Positions 21,464 to 33,611 of a stretch of 64,000 nucleotides of DNA are shown piece after piece. The notes under the pieces are model-generated. The model saw nothing but the letters and a program-made list of their open reading frames with translations. It did no database searches and was not told where the DNA came from. This DNA is from Agrilutibacter niabensis. GTDB lineage: Bacteria > Pseudomonadota > Gammaproteobacteria > Xanthomonadales > Xanthomonadaceae. Positions within the stretch are counted from its first letter, which is position 1. Each line of letters starts with the position of its first letter. A program made the translations under genes and the position numbers. The stretch covers positions 62,001 through 126,000 of the forward strand of contig NZ_JBHSNJ010000005.1 of NCBI RefSeq assembly GCF_042657165.1. Direction: 5' to 3'.

Positions 21464-21736
21464 TTGAACGCCGCTGCCGATCGCCACGATCAACGCTCCA
21501 AACCGCGCCCCCCCCTGCGCGATCACGTCGCCACTTCCATCCGCCGCTATCTCGGCGACCTCAATGGCAGCGGCACCGAAAACCTCTACGAGATCGCCCT
21601 GCGCGAACTCGAGATTCCGTTGTTCATCGAAGTGCTCAACCACTGCGAAGGCAACCAGAGCCGCGCCGCCGCCATGCTCGGCATCCATCGCGCCACGCTG
21701 CGCAAGAAGCTGCGCGAATACGGGCTCGAGCAGTAG
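21464..21736 (+). CDS. fis: Fis-family nucleoid-associated DNA-binding protein
   Basis: A 90-aa protein related to Factor for Inversion Stimulation, a nucleoid protein that bends DNA and regulates growth-phase genes. The C-terminal helix-turn-helix GNQSRAAAMLGIHRATLRKKLREYGLEQ matches the Fis family closely, preceded by YEIALRELEIPLFIEVLNHC. The start is a TTG at 21464, supported by CGGGGGA nine nt upstream; no ATG is available. Position next to the prmA/DUF3426 pair and before purH is conserved. The window does not show its own regulation. Confidence 0.92.
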   Translation: MNAAADRHDQRSKPRPPLRDHVATSIRRYLGDLNGSGTENLYEIALRELEIPLFIEVLNHCEGNQSRAAAMLGIHRATLRKKLREYGLEQ

Positions 21737-21849
21737 CGCAGTCGAGCCACGCTTGCGGGGCGTAACGCGCGAAATCGCGGGCGCCGCGGACCACGCTGTC
21801 CACCTGGCCTCGACCGCTGTGCGGCCGATGGCGGACGCGCGGCAGCCTT

Positions 21850-21855
21850 TATAAT
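21850..21855 (+). promoter_or_regulatory. Predicted -10 element of purH
   Basis: A perfect TATAAT lies 29 nt before the purH start. No good -35 is visible 17 nt upstream. Confidence 0.45.
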
Positions 21856-21883
21856 TCCGCGTCTTCCCCCCGCTTCCGCCCCC

Positions 21884-23470
<1,587 letters not shown>

Positions 23471-23485
23471 AGTTCGTCGGCAGTT

Positions 23486-23530
23486 CCTTCTCCCCGCGGG
23501 GAGAAGGTGCCCGAAGGCCAGATGAGGGTT
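23486..23530. repeat. REP-like palindrome, copy 1
   Basis: A perfect 22-nt palindrome CCTTCTCCCCGCGGGGAGAAGG, written as two pairing arms, is followed by the tail GTGCCCGAAGGCCAGATGAGGG. The same palindrome-plus-tail recurs at 23768, 40464, 46026 and, inverted, in the 62886-63262 array. Confidence 0.85.
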
Positions 23531-23610
23531 TGCAATCACACACCTCCCCTCACCCTGCGTCGCTGACGCGACGCTGTCCCTCTCCCCGCAAGCGGGGCGA
23601 GGGAGTGCAT

Positions 23611-23793
23611 CACCTCCCCACTCGCGGGAAAGGGCTGTTTCCTTCTCCCCACTCGCGGGACGAGGGCTGTTTCCTTCTCCCCACTCGCGGGAAAGGGCTG
23701 TTTCCTTCTCCCCACTCGCGGGACGAGGGCTGTTTCCTTCTCCCCGCTTGCGAGGAGAGAGTTGTTTCCTTCTCCCCGCTCGCGGGGAGAAGG
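23611..23793. repeat. Tandem array of six degenerate 31-32-nt units
   Basis: Units of the form CCTTCTCCCCACTCGCGGGA followed by MRAGGGCTGTTT are repeated head to tail. Alternate copies differ as GGAAAGGG (31 nt) and GGACGAGGG (32 nt), and the last two drift back to the REP sequence (CCGCTTGCGAGGAG, CCGCTCGCGGGGAG). The alternation suggests amplification of a two-unit block. Confidence 0.85.
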
Positions 23794-23822
23794 TGGCGCG
23801 AAGCGCCGGATGAGGGGCCACG
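23768..23822. repeat. REP-like palindrome, copy 2
   Basis: CCTTCTCCCCGC-TC-GCGGGGAGAAGG followed by GTGGCGCGAAGCGCCGGATGAGGGG. It closes the tandem array and precedes purD. Confidence 0.8.
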
Positions 23823-23899
23823 GCGTAGCCGCGAACCCCACGACCCGAATGACCTGACGCGCGTCCTACGCCCGTTAGCCTGATAAACAGGAGCAGCGC

Positions 23900-25189
23900 A
23901 TGAAAATCCTCGTCATCGGTTCCGGCGGCCGCGAGCACGCCCTCGCCTGGAAGCTCGCCCAGTCCCCCCGCGTGACCGAAGTACTGGTCGCACCGGGCAA
24001 CGCCGGCACCGCCAACGAAGCCAAGTGCCGCAACGTCGACGTCGCCGCCAGCGACCTGGACGGCCTGCTCGCACTGGCGAAGAGCGAAGGCGTTGGCGTC
24101 ACCGTCGTCGGCCCCGAGGGCCCGCTGGTCGCAGGCGTGGTCGACCGGTTCCGTGCCGCCGGCCAGCGCGTTTTCGGCCCCACCGCCGCCGCCGCGCAGC
24201 TGGAAGGCAGCAAGGCCTACGCCAAGGACTTCCTCGCCCGCCATGGCATTCCCACCGCGCACTACGCGGTGCACACGCACATGGAAGAGGCGCTGGAGTA
24301 CATCCGCGAGAAGGGCGCTCCCATCGTCATCAAGGCCGACGGCCTCGCCGCCGGCAAGGGCGTGATCGTGGCGATGTCGCTGGCCGAGGCCGAAGCCGCC
24401 ATCACCGACATGCTCGGCAGCTACGCCTTCGGCGCCGCCGGCGCGCGCGTGGTGATCGAGGAATACCTCGACGGCGAGGAAGCCAGCTTCATCTCGATGG
24501 TCGACGGCAGGACCGCCTTGCCGATGGCGACCTCGCAGGACCACAAGCGCGTCGGCGACGGCGACACCGGCCCCAACACCGGCGGCATGGGCGCGTATTC
24601 GCCGGCACCGGTGGTCACGCCCGCGGTGCATGCGCGGGTGATGCGCGAGGTCGTCAATCCGACCGTGCAGGGCATGATCAAGGACGGCGTGCCGTTCACC
24701 GGCTTCCTCTACGCCGGACTGATGATCGACCGCAGCGGGGCGCCCAAGGTGATCGAGTTCAACGTCCGCTTCGGTGATCCGGAAACCCAGCCGGTGATGC
24801 TGCGCCTGGAGTCCGACCTGCTCGACCTGGTCGAAGCCGCCATCGACGAACGCCTGCACGACACCACCGCCAAGTGGGACCCGCGCCCGAGCCTGGGCGT
24901 GGTGATGGCCGCCGAGAACTATCCGGGCACGCCGCGCACCGGCGACGTCATCAACACCATCGAGGCGCCGGACCTGGAAGGCACCAAGGTCTTCCACGCC
25001 GGCACCAAGGTGGAAGGCGAGCACGTCGTCACCGCCGGTGGCCGCGTGCTGTGCGTGTGCGCGCTGGGCGACACCGTCGCCGAAGCGCAGCGCTGCGCCT
25101 ACGACGCGGTCGCCGGCATCTCCTGGCACGGCGAATTCCACCGCCACGACATCGGCTGGCGCGCGATCGAGCGCGAGAAGGCGGCGTAA
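23900..25189 (+). CDS. purD: Phosphoribosylamine-glycine ligase (GARS)
   Basis: A 429-aa ATP-grasp enzyme for the second step of de novo purine synthesis. The N-terminal MKILVIGSGGREHALAWKL, the ATP-grasp segments PIVIKADGLAAGKGV and ARVVIEEYLDGEEAS, and the active-site stretch GDGDTGPNTGGMGAYSPAP are present. The C-terminus of FNVRFGDPETQPVM and later is complete. It lies downstream of purH, but the repeat-filled 430-nt spacer and palindromes suggest a separate or attenuated transcript. After the stop, an inverted repeat GCTGCGCG...CGCGCAGC follows. Confidence 0.97.
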   Translation: MKILVIGSGGREHALAWKLAQSPRVTEVLVAPGNAGTANEAKCRNVDVAASDLDGLLALAKSEGVGVTVVGPEGPLVAGVVDRFRAAGQRVFGPTAAAAQLEGSKAYAKDFLARHGIPTAHYAVHTHMEEALEYIREKGAPIVIKADGLAAGKGVIVAMSLAEAEAAITDMLGSYAFGAAGARVVIEEYLDGEEASFISMVDGRTALPMATSQDHKRVGDGDTGPNTGGMGAYSPAPVVTPAVHARVMREVVNPTVQGMIKDGVPFTGFLYAGLMIDRSGAPKVIEFNVRFGDPETQPVMLRLESDLLDLVEAAIDERLHDTTAKWDPRPSLGVVMAAENYPGTPRTGDVINTIEAPDLEGTKVFHAGTKVEGEHVVTAGGRVLCVCALGDTVAEAQRCAYDAVAGISWHGEFHRHDIGWRAIEREKAA

Positions 25190-25337
25190 CGCCCCCGGCG
25201 GCGCGAAGCCCCCCCCCGCTGCGCGCGTCCAATGCGACGCGCAGCGGTGCCGGCGTCCCGCCACCCCCTGCTGCATACTGCGCCCCAGCGGCATGCTGCC
25301 GCGTGCCATCCACGCTCCGCACAGGGGAAACGACGAC

Positions 25338-25733
25338 ATGAATGACAACACCCGCGCCGATCTCGGCAAGCTCGTGCTGCGCCTCGCACTCGGCCTCCTG
25401 GTCCTGCTGCACGGCATCGCCAAGCTCAAGGGCGGCCTGGCCGGCATCGTCGGCATGGTGGAAGCCGCGGGCCTGCCCGGCTTCATCGGCTACGGCGTGC
25501 TGGTCGGCGAAGTCCTCGCCCCGCTGCTGGTGCTGATCGGTGCCTACGCGCGCGTCGGCGGCGTGCTCATCGCCCTCAACATGCTCGTGGCCATCGCGCT
25601 TGCGCACGTGGGCCAACTGACCCAGCTCAACGAACAGGGCGGCTGGGCGCTGGAACTGCAAGGCATGTTCCTCGCCGGCGCCATCGCCGTGGCCCTGCTC
25701 GGGCCGGGCAGCTACGGCGTCAACACGAAGTAG
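25338..25733 (+). CDS. DoxX family membrane protein
   Basis: A 131-aa four-helix inner-membrane protein from the ATG at 25338. Helices are at about 9-27 (LVLRLALGLLVLLHG), 46-66, 70-93 and 108-125, with the DoxX signatures RLALGLLVLLHGIAKL and GYGVLVGEVLAPLLVLIG. Family members are implicated in thiosulfate oxidation, redox stress and quinone-linked membrane complexes. The exact role is not readable here. It stands alone. Confidence 0.88.
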   Translation: MNDNTRADLGKLVLRLALGLLVLLHGIAKLKGGLAGIVGMVEAAGLPGFIGYGVLVGEVLAPLLVLIGAYARVGGVLIALNMLVAIALAHVGQLTQLNEQGGWALELQGMFLAGAIAVALLGPGSYGVNTK

Positions 25734-25748
25734 CCGCAGCGCGCGCTC

Positions 25749-26099
25749 AACGTTCCAGCTGCTCGAATCCGAACAACGCCCGCAACGGATGCGGGCGGCG
25801 TTCGATCAGCGCGCAGCAGTTGCTGCGCCGATCAGCGCGCAGGTGGTGCCGTTGCCTCCGTACGCCATGGCGAACAGCACCCGTGGTCCGTACTGCGTGC
25901 GGGCCGTAGAATGGCGGAACGTCGGCCGTTTCCGCGAAGGTGCCACCGAAACCATGCGCGGCAAGCTCAATGGCCAGCGCGCCGCTGACCCCGCCCCCAC
26001 CAGCGCCACGTCGCAGCGCAGGTCGCGCTCCAGTGCCGGGAAGGCGTGCATCAGGCCGTTCTTCACGGCCCGGTAGGGGTATCCACTCTTAAGGTCCAT
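25749..26099 (-). pseudogene. Remnant of an FAD-dependent amino-acid oxidase (DAO)-type oxidoreductase
   Basis: The minus strand reads MDLKSGYPYRAVKNGLM, then DVALVGAG with a one-base loss in the G run. It resumes as SGALAIELAAHGFGGTF in the next frame, then jumps directly to the C-terminal part LFAMAYGGNGTTCALIGA, and after another shift ends LIERRPHPLRALFGF. The first part is the N-terminal FAD-binding region and the last part is the C-terminal end of a DAO-family enzyme. The middle (several hundred residues in the family) is missing. It carries at least two frameshifts and a large internal deletion. Confidence 0.7.
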
Positions 26100-26190
26100 G
26101 GGGCTGCCAGCGCGCCCTGTCGGCGCATCCGCCCGAGCGCGGTCGCGACGCAGTGCACGCCAGGTCAATCCCCCCAAGGAGAGGAGCACC

Positions 26191-26649
26191 ATGCCCGACA
26201 CCCTCTACGACGCCCTGCGCGAGAGCCACGCGATCCAGCGTTCGCTGAGTCGCCGCCTGGTGCGCTCCAGGCCGGGTACCCGCGCCCGCATCGAGGTGTT
26301 CACCGAACTGCGCCACGAGCTGCAGGCGCACGAAGCCGCCGAGGAACGCTTCCTCTACGCGCCGATGCTGATGGACGACCAGGGCCTGGTCTCCACGCGC
26401 CATGCCCTGCACGAGCACCACGAGATCGATGAGCTCGTCGAGGACCTGCAGAAGCTCGATCCCGACGGCGACGCCTGGCTGGACAAGGCGCGCGAGCTAT
26501 CGCACCAGGTCCACCACCACCTGCGCGAGGAGGAAACCAAGTTCTTCCAGATGTCCGGCAAGGTGTTGTCCCCAGCGCAGAAGACCCGGCTGACCACTCG
26601 CTACCGGCGCGATTACACGCGCATGCACCGGAAGCTCGCGGCCGAATGA
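26191..26649 (+). CDS. Hemerythrin HHE-domain protein
   Basis: A 152-aa helical protein that probably binds a di-iron centre and senses or stores oxygen, iron or nitric oxide. The start at 26191 follows a strong AAGGAGAGG. Metal-ligand candidates are spaced as in the HHE family: ESHAIQ, ELRHELQAHEAAEERFLY, ALHEHHEIDELV and QVHHHLREEETKFF. The arginine-rich C-terminus is typical of soluble forms. It opens the stress/signalling block that continues with the KaiC-like gene, 146 nt downstream. Confidence 0.9.
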   Translation: MPDTLYDALRESHAIQRSLSRRLVRSRPGTRARIEVFTELRHELQAHEAAEERFLYAPMLMDDQGLVSTRHALHEHHEIDELVEDLQKLDPDGDAWLDKARELSHQVHHHLREEETKFFQMSGKVLSPAQKTRLTTRYRRDYTRMHRKLAAE

Positions 26650-26795
26650 ACGCGCGCACCGCGCCGCGGTGGCGCGCGGACTGAATGCGCCAGGCCCCGG
26701 CTGCACGGGGCATCCATGTGACCTGCACGGTGCCTACACGTGACGGTGCGATAGTCAGGGACCCACACACATGGCCGTGCGCCCGGGGTACACCC

Positions 26796-28303
26796 ATGCA
26801 AGATGGCGCGCTACCGGCCGACACGCTGAGTACCGGCATAGCCGGACTCGACAGCATCCTGCGCGGTGGACTGACGCCGCACCGCCTGTACCTGTACCAA
26901 GGCGTGCCCGGCTCGGGCAAAACCACGATGGCCACGCAGTTCCTGCTGGAAGGCGTGGCCCGCGGCGAGCGCGTGCTGTTCGTCGCCCTGTCCGAGACCA
27001 GACACGAGTTGCAGGAATCCGCGGCCTCCCACGGCTGGTCGCTCGAGGGCATCCATGTCCACGAACTTTTTCCGGACAACGACCAGCTCGACCCCAGCTC
27101 GCAGTACACGATGTTCCACCCGTCCGAGGTCGAGCTGGGCGAAACCACCCGCCGCATCCTCGACGCGGTCGAGGCATTGAAGCCGCAACGCGTGGTGATC
27201 GACTCGCTCGCCGAGATCCGGCTGCTGGCCGGTTCCCCGCTGCGGTTCCGTCGCCAGGTGATGGCATTGAAGCAGTACTTCATCGGCCGCGGCATCACCG
27301 TGCTGCTGCTGGACGAATCCAACATCCAGGACGAAGACCTGCACGTGCACACGATCGTGCATGGCGTGGTCGAACTGGAGCAGATGCGACCGCAATACGG
27401 CGGCGACCGCCGCCGCCTGCGGATAGGCAAGTTCCGCGGCCGTGCCATCCACAGCGGCTACCATGACTACCTGATCGCCACCGGCGGCGTGCAGGTGTAT
27501 CCGCGCCTGGTTGCCGCGCACTATCGACGCGAGGGAGAGAACGCGTCCATGTCCAGCGGCCTGCCGTCCCTCGATGCGCTGCTGGGAGGCGGCCTCGACC
27601 GCGGCACCAGCACCCTGTTCATCGGCGCCGCCGGCACCGGCAAGTCGTCGCTGGCCTCGCACTTCGTGATGGCCGCGGCCGAGCGCGGCGAATCCTCGGC
27701 GATGTTCCTGTTCGACGAAAGCATCCGCTCGCTGGTCACGCGCGCGCGCGGCATCGGCTTCAACCTCGAGCAGCACATCGAATCCGGCCTGGTCAAGGTG
27801 AAGGCGCTGGACCCGGCCGAGCTCTCGCCCGGCGAGTTCATCCAGTGCATCCGCGAAGCCGTGGAAATACACGACGCCCGCGTGGTGGTGATCGACAGCC
27901 TCAACGGCTACATCAACGCGATGCCCGAGGAGCACTTCGTGATCGTCCAGCTGCACGAGCTGCTTGCCTACCTGGGCCAGCTCGGCGTGGTGACCATCAT
28001 GATCAACGCCCAGCAGGGGCTGATCGGCCACATGTCCAGCTCGATCGACGTCAGCTATCTCGCCGATACCGTGGTGCTGTTGCGGTACTTCGAGACGCGC
28101 GGCGAGGTGCGACAGGCGATCTCCGCGCTGAAGAAGCGTACCGGCCACCACGAGCGCACGATCCGCGAACTGCGCATCACCGGCGATGGCCTGAAGATCG
28201 GCGCGCCGTTGAAGGACTTCCGCGGCGTGCTGACCGGCGTGCCCCATGAAGAGCCCGAACTGCGACCCAGCGCCCAGGCGCCCGCGGCGGAGCCGTCCAT
28301 CCA

Positions 28304-28307
<4 letters not shown>
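26796..28307 (+). CDS. Double-domain KaiC-like (RAD55-type) ATPase
   Basis: A 503-aa cytoplasmic protein with two RecA/KaiC domains. The first has a Walker A GVPGSGKTT at 36-44 and a Walker B VVIDSLAEIRLL near 133. The second has Walker A GAAGTGKSS at 277-285 and Walker B VVVIDSLNGYINAM. Acidic residues follow the ATP sites (LSETRHE, FLFDES), as in KaiC. Outside cyanobacteria, KaiC homologues pair with histidine kinases in stress and biofilm signalling. Here the stop codon overlaps the start of a hybrid kinase gene by 4 nt. No kaiA or kaiB is present, so a circadian oscillator is not implied. The start at 26796 is chosen because homologous sequence begins there. Confidence 0.92.
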
Positions 28308-29878
<1,571 letters not shown>

Positions 29879-29913
29879 GCAAGAGGGCGCGTAAGTAAAC
29901 GCGCAAGTAAAAG

Positions 29914-29938
29914 GGAAGGCCGCGCGAGGCGGCCTTCC
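29914..29938. terminator. Bidirectional hairpin terminator between convergent genes
   Basis: GGAAGGCCGC and GCGGCCTTCC pair around a 5-nt loop. An AAAA tract on the left gives a U tract to minus-strand transcripts, so it mainly ends the 93-aa gene but could also stop the kinase message. Confidence 0.7.
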
Positions 29939-29969
29939 GTTCACGCAGCCCGCGCGATCAACAGGGCAA

Positions 29970-30251
29970 TCAGTGCAGCGTGTCCGCCGTTTCCTCCGGC
30001 GCCGGCTGCAACGACTCCGCCAGTTCCTCGAGGTCGGCGATCTCCGCTTCCAGCGCATCGTGCAACTCGCCCTGGCGCACCATCAGTTCCTCGATCTTCC
30101 GGGCGTGCTTGAGCTTCTTCAGCTCGCCATCGAACAACAGCCACTGGGTGCTCAGCAGCTCCACGTTGTTCCTGGAGTAGTGCCGCATTTCCTTGAGCTG
30201 CGACAGCGTGGCATTGACGTGCTCGAACGGCGTCTTGGTATCCGCAGACAT
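29970..30251 (-). CDS. Small coiled-coil protein of unknown function
   Basis: A 93-aa acidic helical protein, MSADTKTPFEHVNATLSQLK at the start. A heptad-rich stretch (about 45-85: KKLKHARKIEELMVRQGELHDALEAEI) predicts a coiled coil. AGGAGGTCGCC precedes the ATG, a strong ribosome binding site. The composition is normal for the genome and no domain is recognised. It lies between the KaiC/kinase pair and a ferritin-like gene, so a stress role is possible by context only. Confidence 0.72.
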   Translation of the reverse strand: MSADTKTPFEHVNATLSQLKEMRHYSRNNVELLSTQWLLFDGELKKLKHARKIEELMVRQGELHDALEAEIADLEELAESLQPAPEETADTLH

Positions 30252-30384
30252 GGCGACCTCCTTTTGAACGGTGCCACCGGCAGGGTAAACACGCGAAGCT
30301 GGCTGCCGATGAAACGCGCGGCGCGCGCATCAACGCCAGGTGAATTCCGCGCGCATCGGCAGGTCGATCACAGCATCTTCTCGA

Positions 30385-30990
30385 TCACAGCATCTTCGAA
30401 CGTGCCTGTTCAGCACGCGATGCGCCGATCGCGGTTTCCACGTTCCGGATTTCCTCCGGCGGCGGCAGCACGGCCGCGAATCCCAGCGAACGGATCCACA
30501 GCTCCCGGGTCCATCCGGTCGTGTGGTAGAGGTGATGGTCTTCGTCCTGCTCGACTTCCTCGTGCGCCGCCTGGAGCACCTTCGCCGCGGGGCCCTTGCC
30601 GTGCTTGGCCACGTGACCGATCAGTTCCCAGTTGAGGTGATCCTTGGTCTCGGCAAGCACGACGCATTCGCCGGCCACCAGTTCGGCGGCTGCCGGCGGA
30701 GCGGTGTCGATGGCCATGAGGATCGCCTGCACCAGTCCTTCGCCAAGATGCCTGACGACATCACGGCCGGGGCTTTGCGCTTCCGGGTCCAGGCCGAGGT
30801 CGGCGAAGACACCCAGCAGCACCTGCTCGTGGTGACGGGTCTGGTCCAGGTACTCCTTCCATTCCTTGCGCAGGTCGTCGTTCTGCGCGGCCTTGATCGC
30901 CTGCGCGTACACCTGGATGCCACCGCGTTCGGTTTCCAATGCCTGCAGCAACAGTTCGTTGACCTGTTCTTCGACGTATCTGGTGGCCAT
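30385..30990 (-). CDS. Ferritin-like/YciE-type four-helix protein
   Basis: A 201-aa protein from the ATG at 30990, preceded by AGGAGATATGGC. The pattern is a ferritin-like helical bundle with repeated acidic/histidine pairs: ALETERGGIQVY, DQTRHHEQVLLG, ECVVLAETKDHLNWE and AHEEVEQDEDHHLYHT. These are candidate di-iron ligands. Such proteins (rubrerythrin/DUF892-like) detoxify peroxides or store iron. The neighbouring hemerythrin gene suggests a shared iron/oxygen theme. Confidence 0.8.
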   Translation of the reverse strand: MATRYVEEQVNELLLQALETERGGIQVYAQAIKAAQNDDLRKEWKEYLDQTRHHEQVLLGVFADLGLDPEAQSPGRDVVRHLGEGLVQAILMAIDTAPPAAAELVAGECVVLAETKDHLNWELIGHVAKHGKGPAAKVLQAAHEEVEQDEDHHLYHTTGWTRELWIRSLGFAAVLPPPEEIRNVETAIGASRAEQARSKML

Positions 30991-31220
30991 GCCATATCTC
31001 CTGTTGCGATTGCGTGGGAGACGCAAGCTAGACCAGGCGCCGTACACACAACGCGAAACGTCGACATGCACGGCACATGCCGATCCTGGCGATACTGAAT
31101 TGTTCACGTCGCCGTAATGCATAAACAGCGTTTTTCGCCGCGCTTTTCGCAGCGTTTCCACGCCACGTGCGCTTACATGGCCATGGACTGTCCAGTCCGC
31201 CCGGGTACTCCATCTTCGGT

Positions 31221-31445
31221 ATGGAAAGCAGGATCCACCTCATGCACCTGATCGCCCAGCTCGACATCGAATTGTCGAAGGCTGGACCTGCGATCTCCGC
31301 GCCGCAGCAGGAGCACATCCTGTCCAGGTGCACCTACATCCACGACGGCGCCGATCGCAACGACGCGCACATCGTCGACCAGGCCATCCATTGGCTGATC
31401 CACAAGCATCGGCTGCGGCCCGCACGGCCCGATCGCCGCGAATGA
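31221..31445 (+). CDS. Small hypothetical protein
   Basis: A 74-aa frame (MESRIHLMHLIAQLDIELSK). An alternative start at 31242 (MHLIAQ) has GCAGGA at better spacing. A CTYIHDGADRNDAHIVDQAIHWL stretch is amphipathic. No family is recognised. It lies 41 nt before the PAS-GGDEF gene in the same direction, so they may be co-transcribed. Whether it is a real gene is uncertain. Confidence 0.5.
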   Translation: MESRIHLMHLIAQLDIELSKAGPAISAPQQEHILSRCTYIHDGADRNDAHIVDQAIHWLIHKHRLRPARPDRRE

Positions 31446-31486
31446 GCCCATAGGTTCGCGGGCAGCGATTTCGGAGGACCCATTGC

Positions 31487-32434
31487 ATGGCCGGAGTCGG
31501 AATCGCCGGCATGGATGCCAGGGAACTGACCCAGGCGCTGCTGGACAGCCCCGGCAGCCACGCGATCGTGGTTACCGACCTCACCGGCAAGGTGAGCCTG
31601 TGGAATCGCGGCGCCGTCCGCATCTTCGGCTACGAGCCCGACGAGATCGTGGGACACGATGCGGCCCAGCTGTTCGTGCCGGACGACCGCAGGAGCGGCA
31701 TACCCCGGCTCGAGATGCGCCAGGCGCGCAAGGACGGATGCGCGGGTGACTTCCGCTGGCATCTGCGCAAGGACGGCGAAGTGTTCTGGGGCGACGGCAT
31801 GATGTATCCGGTGCTGTCCAGGACCGGAGAGCACTTCGGATACATGAAGATCGTGCGCGATGCCACCGAGCAGAAACTTCTCGAGGACGAGCACGCGCGC
31901 TTGGCCTATGTCGACCCCCTGACCGGCCTGCCGAACCGGGCCGAGCTCTACCGGCGCCTCGTCGACATGACGGCTTCCAGCCAACGCCACGACGAGTTGC
32001 TGTTCCTGCACCTCATCGACCTGGACGGGTTCAAGGAGGTCAACGATTCGTTCGGCCACCCCGGCGGCGACAAGCTCCTGCGCGAGATGGCGGGGCGCAT
32101 GCGCGAAGTGCTGCGCGACACCGACCTGCTGGCGCGCCTGGGCGGCGACGAGTTCGCCGTGCTGCAGCCGGGCGGGCACTCGCTCGAAGCCGGCGCGATC
32201 GTCGCCGAGAAGCTCCTGCACGCGCTGGCGTGTCCCGTCGACATCGACGGCAAGCCGGCGCAGGTCTCCGGCAGCATCGGCATCAGCGTCTATCCCGACG
32301 GCGGCACCCACGCGGAGCAACTGGTCAGCAACGCCGACATCGCGCTGTACCAGGCCAAGGCCGCGGGGCGGAACCGGTATCACTTCTTCGAACCGGGGTT
32401 GGGGCCGCCCACGACCGGCCCGCGCATGCAGTGA
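31487..32434 (+). CDS. PAS-GGDEF diguanylate cyclase
   Basis: A 315-aa soluble protein. A PAS domain (about 10-125) has AIVVTDLTGKVSLWNRGAVRIFGY at its start and the PAC-like FGYMKIVRDATEQK at its end. The GGDEF domain (about 140-300) has DPLTGLPNRAELYRRL, LIDLDGFKEVNDSFGH and the intact active-site GGDEF at about 220. It should make c-di-GMP from two GTP. No RxxD inhibitory site is obvious ahead of the GGDEF (LLARLGGDEF). There is no membrane segment; the PAS ligand is unknown. Confidence 0.93.
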   Translation: MAGVGIAGMDARELTQALLDSPGSHAIVVTDLTGKVSLWNRGAVRIFGYEPDEIVGHDAAQLFVPDDRRSGIPRLEMRQARKDGCAGDFRWHLRKDGEVFWGDGMMYPVLSRTGEHFGYMKIVRDATEQKLLEDEHARLAYVDPLTGLPNRAELYRRLVDMTASSQRHDELLFLHLIDLDGFKEVNDSFGHPGGDKLLREMAGRMREVLRDTDLLARLGGDEFAVLQPGGHSLEAGAIVAEKLLHALACPVDIDGKPAQVSGSIGISVYPDGGTHAEQLVSNADIALYQAKAAGRNRYHFFEPGLGPPTTGPRMQ

Positions 32435-32558
32435 AAGCGGAGGCGGGCGGCGTGACGGGGCGTCGTCATGCCGCTTTTTCGGGCGTCGCGGGGCGGAATG
32501 GATCGCTGCGCCGGGTCTTCACGCCCGCCAGACGGCAACGGTCGTCCCATCGTCCGTC

Positions 32559-33557
32559 ATGTCCGATACCAATCCACCACGCGCCGGCGCGACCCGGTGC
32601 CAGGCGCGGCTGTTCAACGCGGATGCCCCCGACCGGGAGGTGGCCTGCGAGGCGCTGGCGCACGTCAAGCTCGACGATGACCAGCTGCTGTGGGTCGACC
32701 TGGTCAATCCCGACAAGACGATGCTCGAGCAGACCTGGCGGGGCTGCGACCTGCCCCGTGCAGCGCGCGACTTCCTCGATGCCGGCACCTCACCCGAGCT
32801 GCAGAAGCAGGCCGGATGGTTCTGGTTGCGCGTGGTCGCGGTCGTGGACCCGCGGATCGACGGCATCAAGGGCTCGGTGCTGGCCATCATCGCCAGCGAG
32901 CACGTGGTCGTGAGCATCCACCAGCAGGAAATCGAGTTCATCCAGACCCTGCGCGAACGCGAGGACCGGCACTCGTCGATCGGCCAGCTGAGCACCGACA
33001 GCTTCGTCGCCTCGCTGCTGGATTGGCAACTGTCGACCTACTTCGACGCGGTGGCCGATTTCGAGATCGGCGTGGAGCGCCTGGAAGTGGACATCCTGGC
33101 CGAGAAGCCGACCAAGTCGCTGCCCGAACTGCAGCGGCTGCGCCGGGCCGCGTCGCGCCTGCGGCGCATGCTGGCGCCGCACCGCAGCGTGTTCAGCGCG
33201 CTGTCGCGGCCCGATTTCCGCCCCGACGAGAGCCGCGAGGCGGAACGCCATTTCGGCGCGCTGGATACGCGCTTCGAGCGCGCCATGGACATGGTCGAGA
33301 ACGCGCGCGACCTGGTGATCGGCAGCTTCGAGCTGTTCAGCAACAAGACCGCGCTCGAGGTCAATCGCAGCATGAAGATCCTGACCTTCGCGACCGTGGT
33401 CCTCGGCCTGCTCGCCACCATCGCCGGCACGCTGGGGATGAACTTCGACGCGTCGTTCTTCCGCAGCCACGACACCGGGTTCTGGATCGCGCTAGGCGGG
33501 ATGGTGGCGCTGGGCGTGGCGAGCCTGGTCCTGGCGCGCTGGTTCAAGTGGCTGTGA
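32559..33557 (+). CDS. CorA/ZntB-like divalent cation transporter
   Basis: A 332-aa inner-membrane transporter of the CorA superfamily. The long cytoplasmic N-terminal domain runs to about 265 with helical DALE-type segments, followed by two transmembrane helices. The first ends in the signature LGMNF at about 292. The second is WIALGGMVALGVASLVLARWF. The C-terminal RWFKWL is basic, as in the ZntB branch. The likely cargo is Mg2+ or Zn2+; the branch cannot be decided from the sequence alone. It is convergent with the following MASE1-GGDEF gene. Confidence 0.9.
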   Translation: MSDTNPPRAGATRCQARLFNADAPDREVACEALAHVKLDDDQLLWVDLVNPDKTMLEQTWRGCDLPRAARDFLDAGTSPELQKQAGWFWLRVVAVVDPRIDGIKGSVLAIIASEHVVVSIHQQEIEFIQTLREREDRHSSIGQLSTDSFVASLLDWQLSTYFDAVADFEIGVERLEVDILAEKPTKSLPELQRLRRAASRLRRMLAPHRSVFSALSRPDFRPDESREAERHFGALDTRFERAMDMVENARDLVIGSFELFSNKTALEVNRSMKILTFATVVLGLLATIAGTLGMNFDASFFRSHDTGFWIALGGMVALGVASLVLARWFKWL

Positions 33558-33558
33558 G

Positions 33559-33608
33559 GCGCCGCCAGCGATGACGCGCACGCCGCGAAAGGCGTCGTGC
33601 GGCGGCGC
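33559..33608. terminator. Possible hairpin between convergent genes
   Basis: The arms GCGCCGCC and GGCGGCGC enclose an inner ACGCC/GGCGT stem. There is no U tract, so efficiency is doubtful. Confidence 0.35.
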
Positions 33609-33611
33609 GTC

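Larger units (their letters stand above)
23471..23899. other. Gene-free purH-purD spacer filled by REP-like repeats
   Basis: It begins with a perfect 22-nt palindrome (CCTTCTCCCC/GGGGAGAAGG, 23486-23507), continues with a related CCGCAAGCGGG palindrome, and then a tandem array of 31-32-nt units. I see no coding frame. Confidence 0.7.

Noticed and set aside
23611..23793. CRISPR array
   Set aside because: The 31-32-nt units are contiguous and similar throughout, without unique spacers or cas genes.
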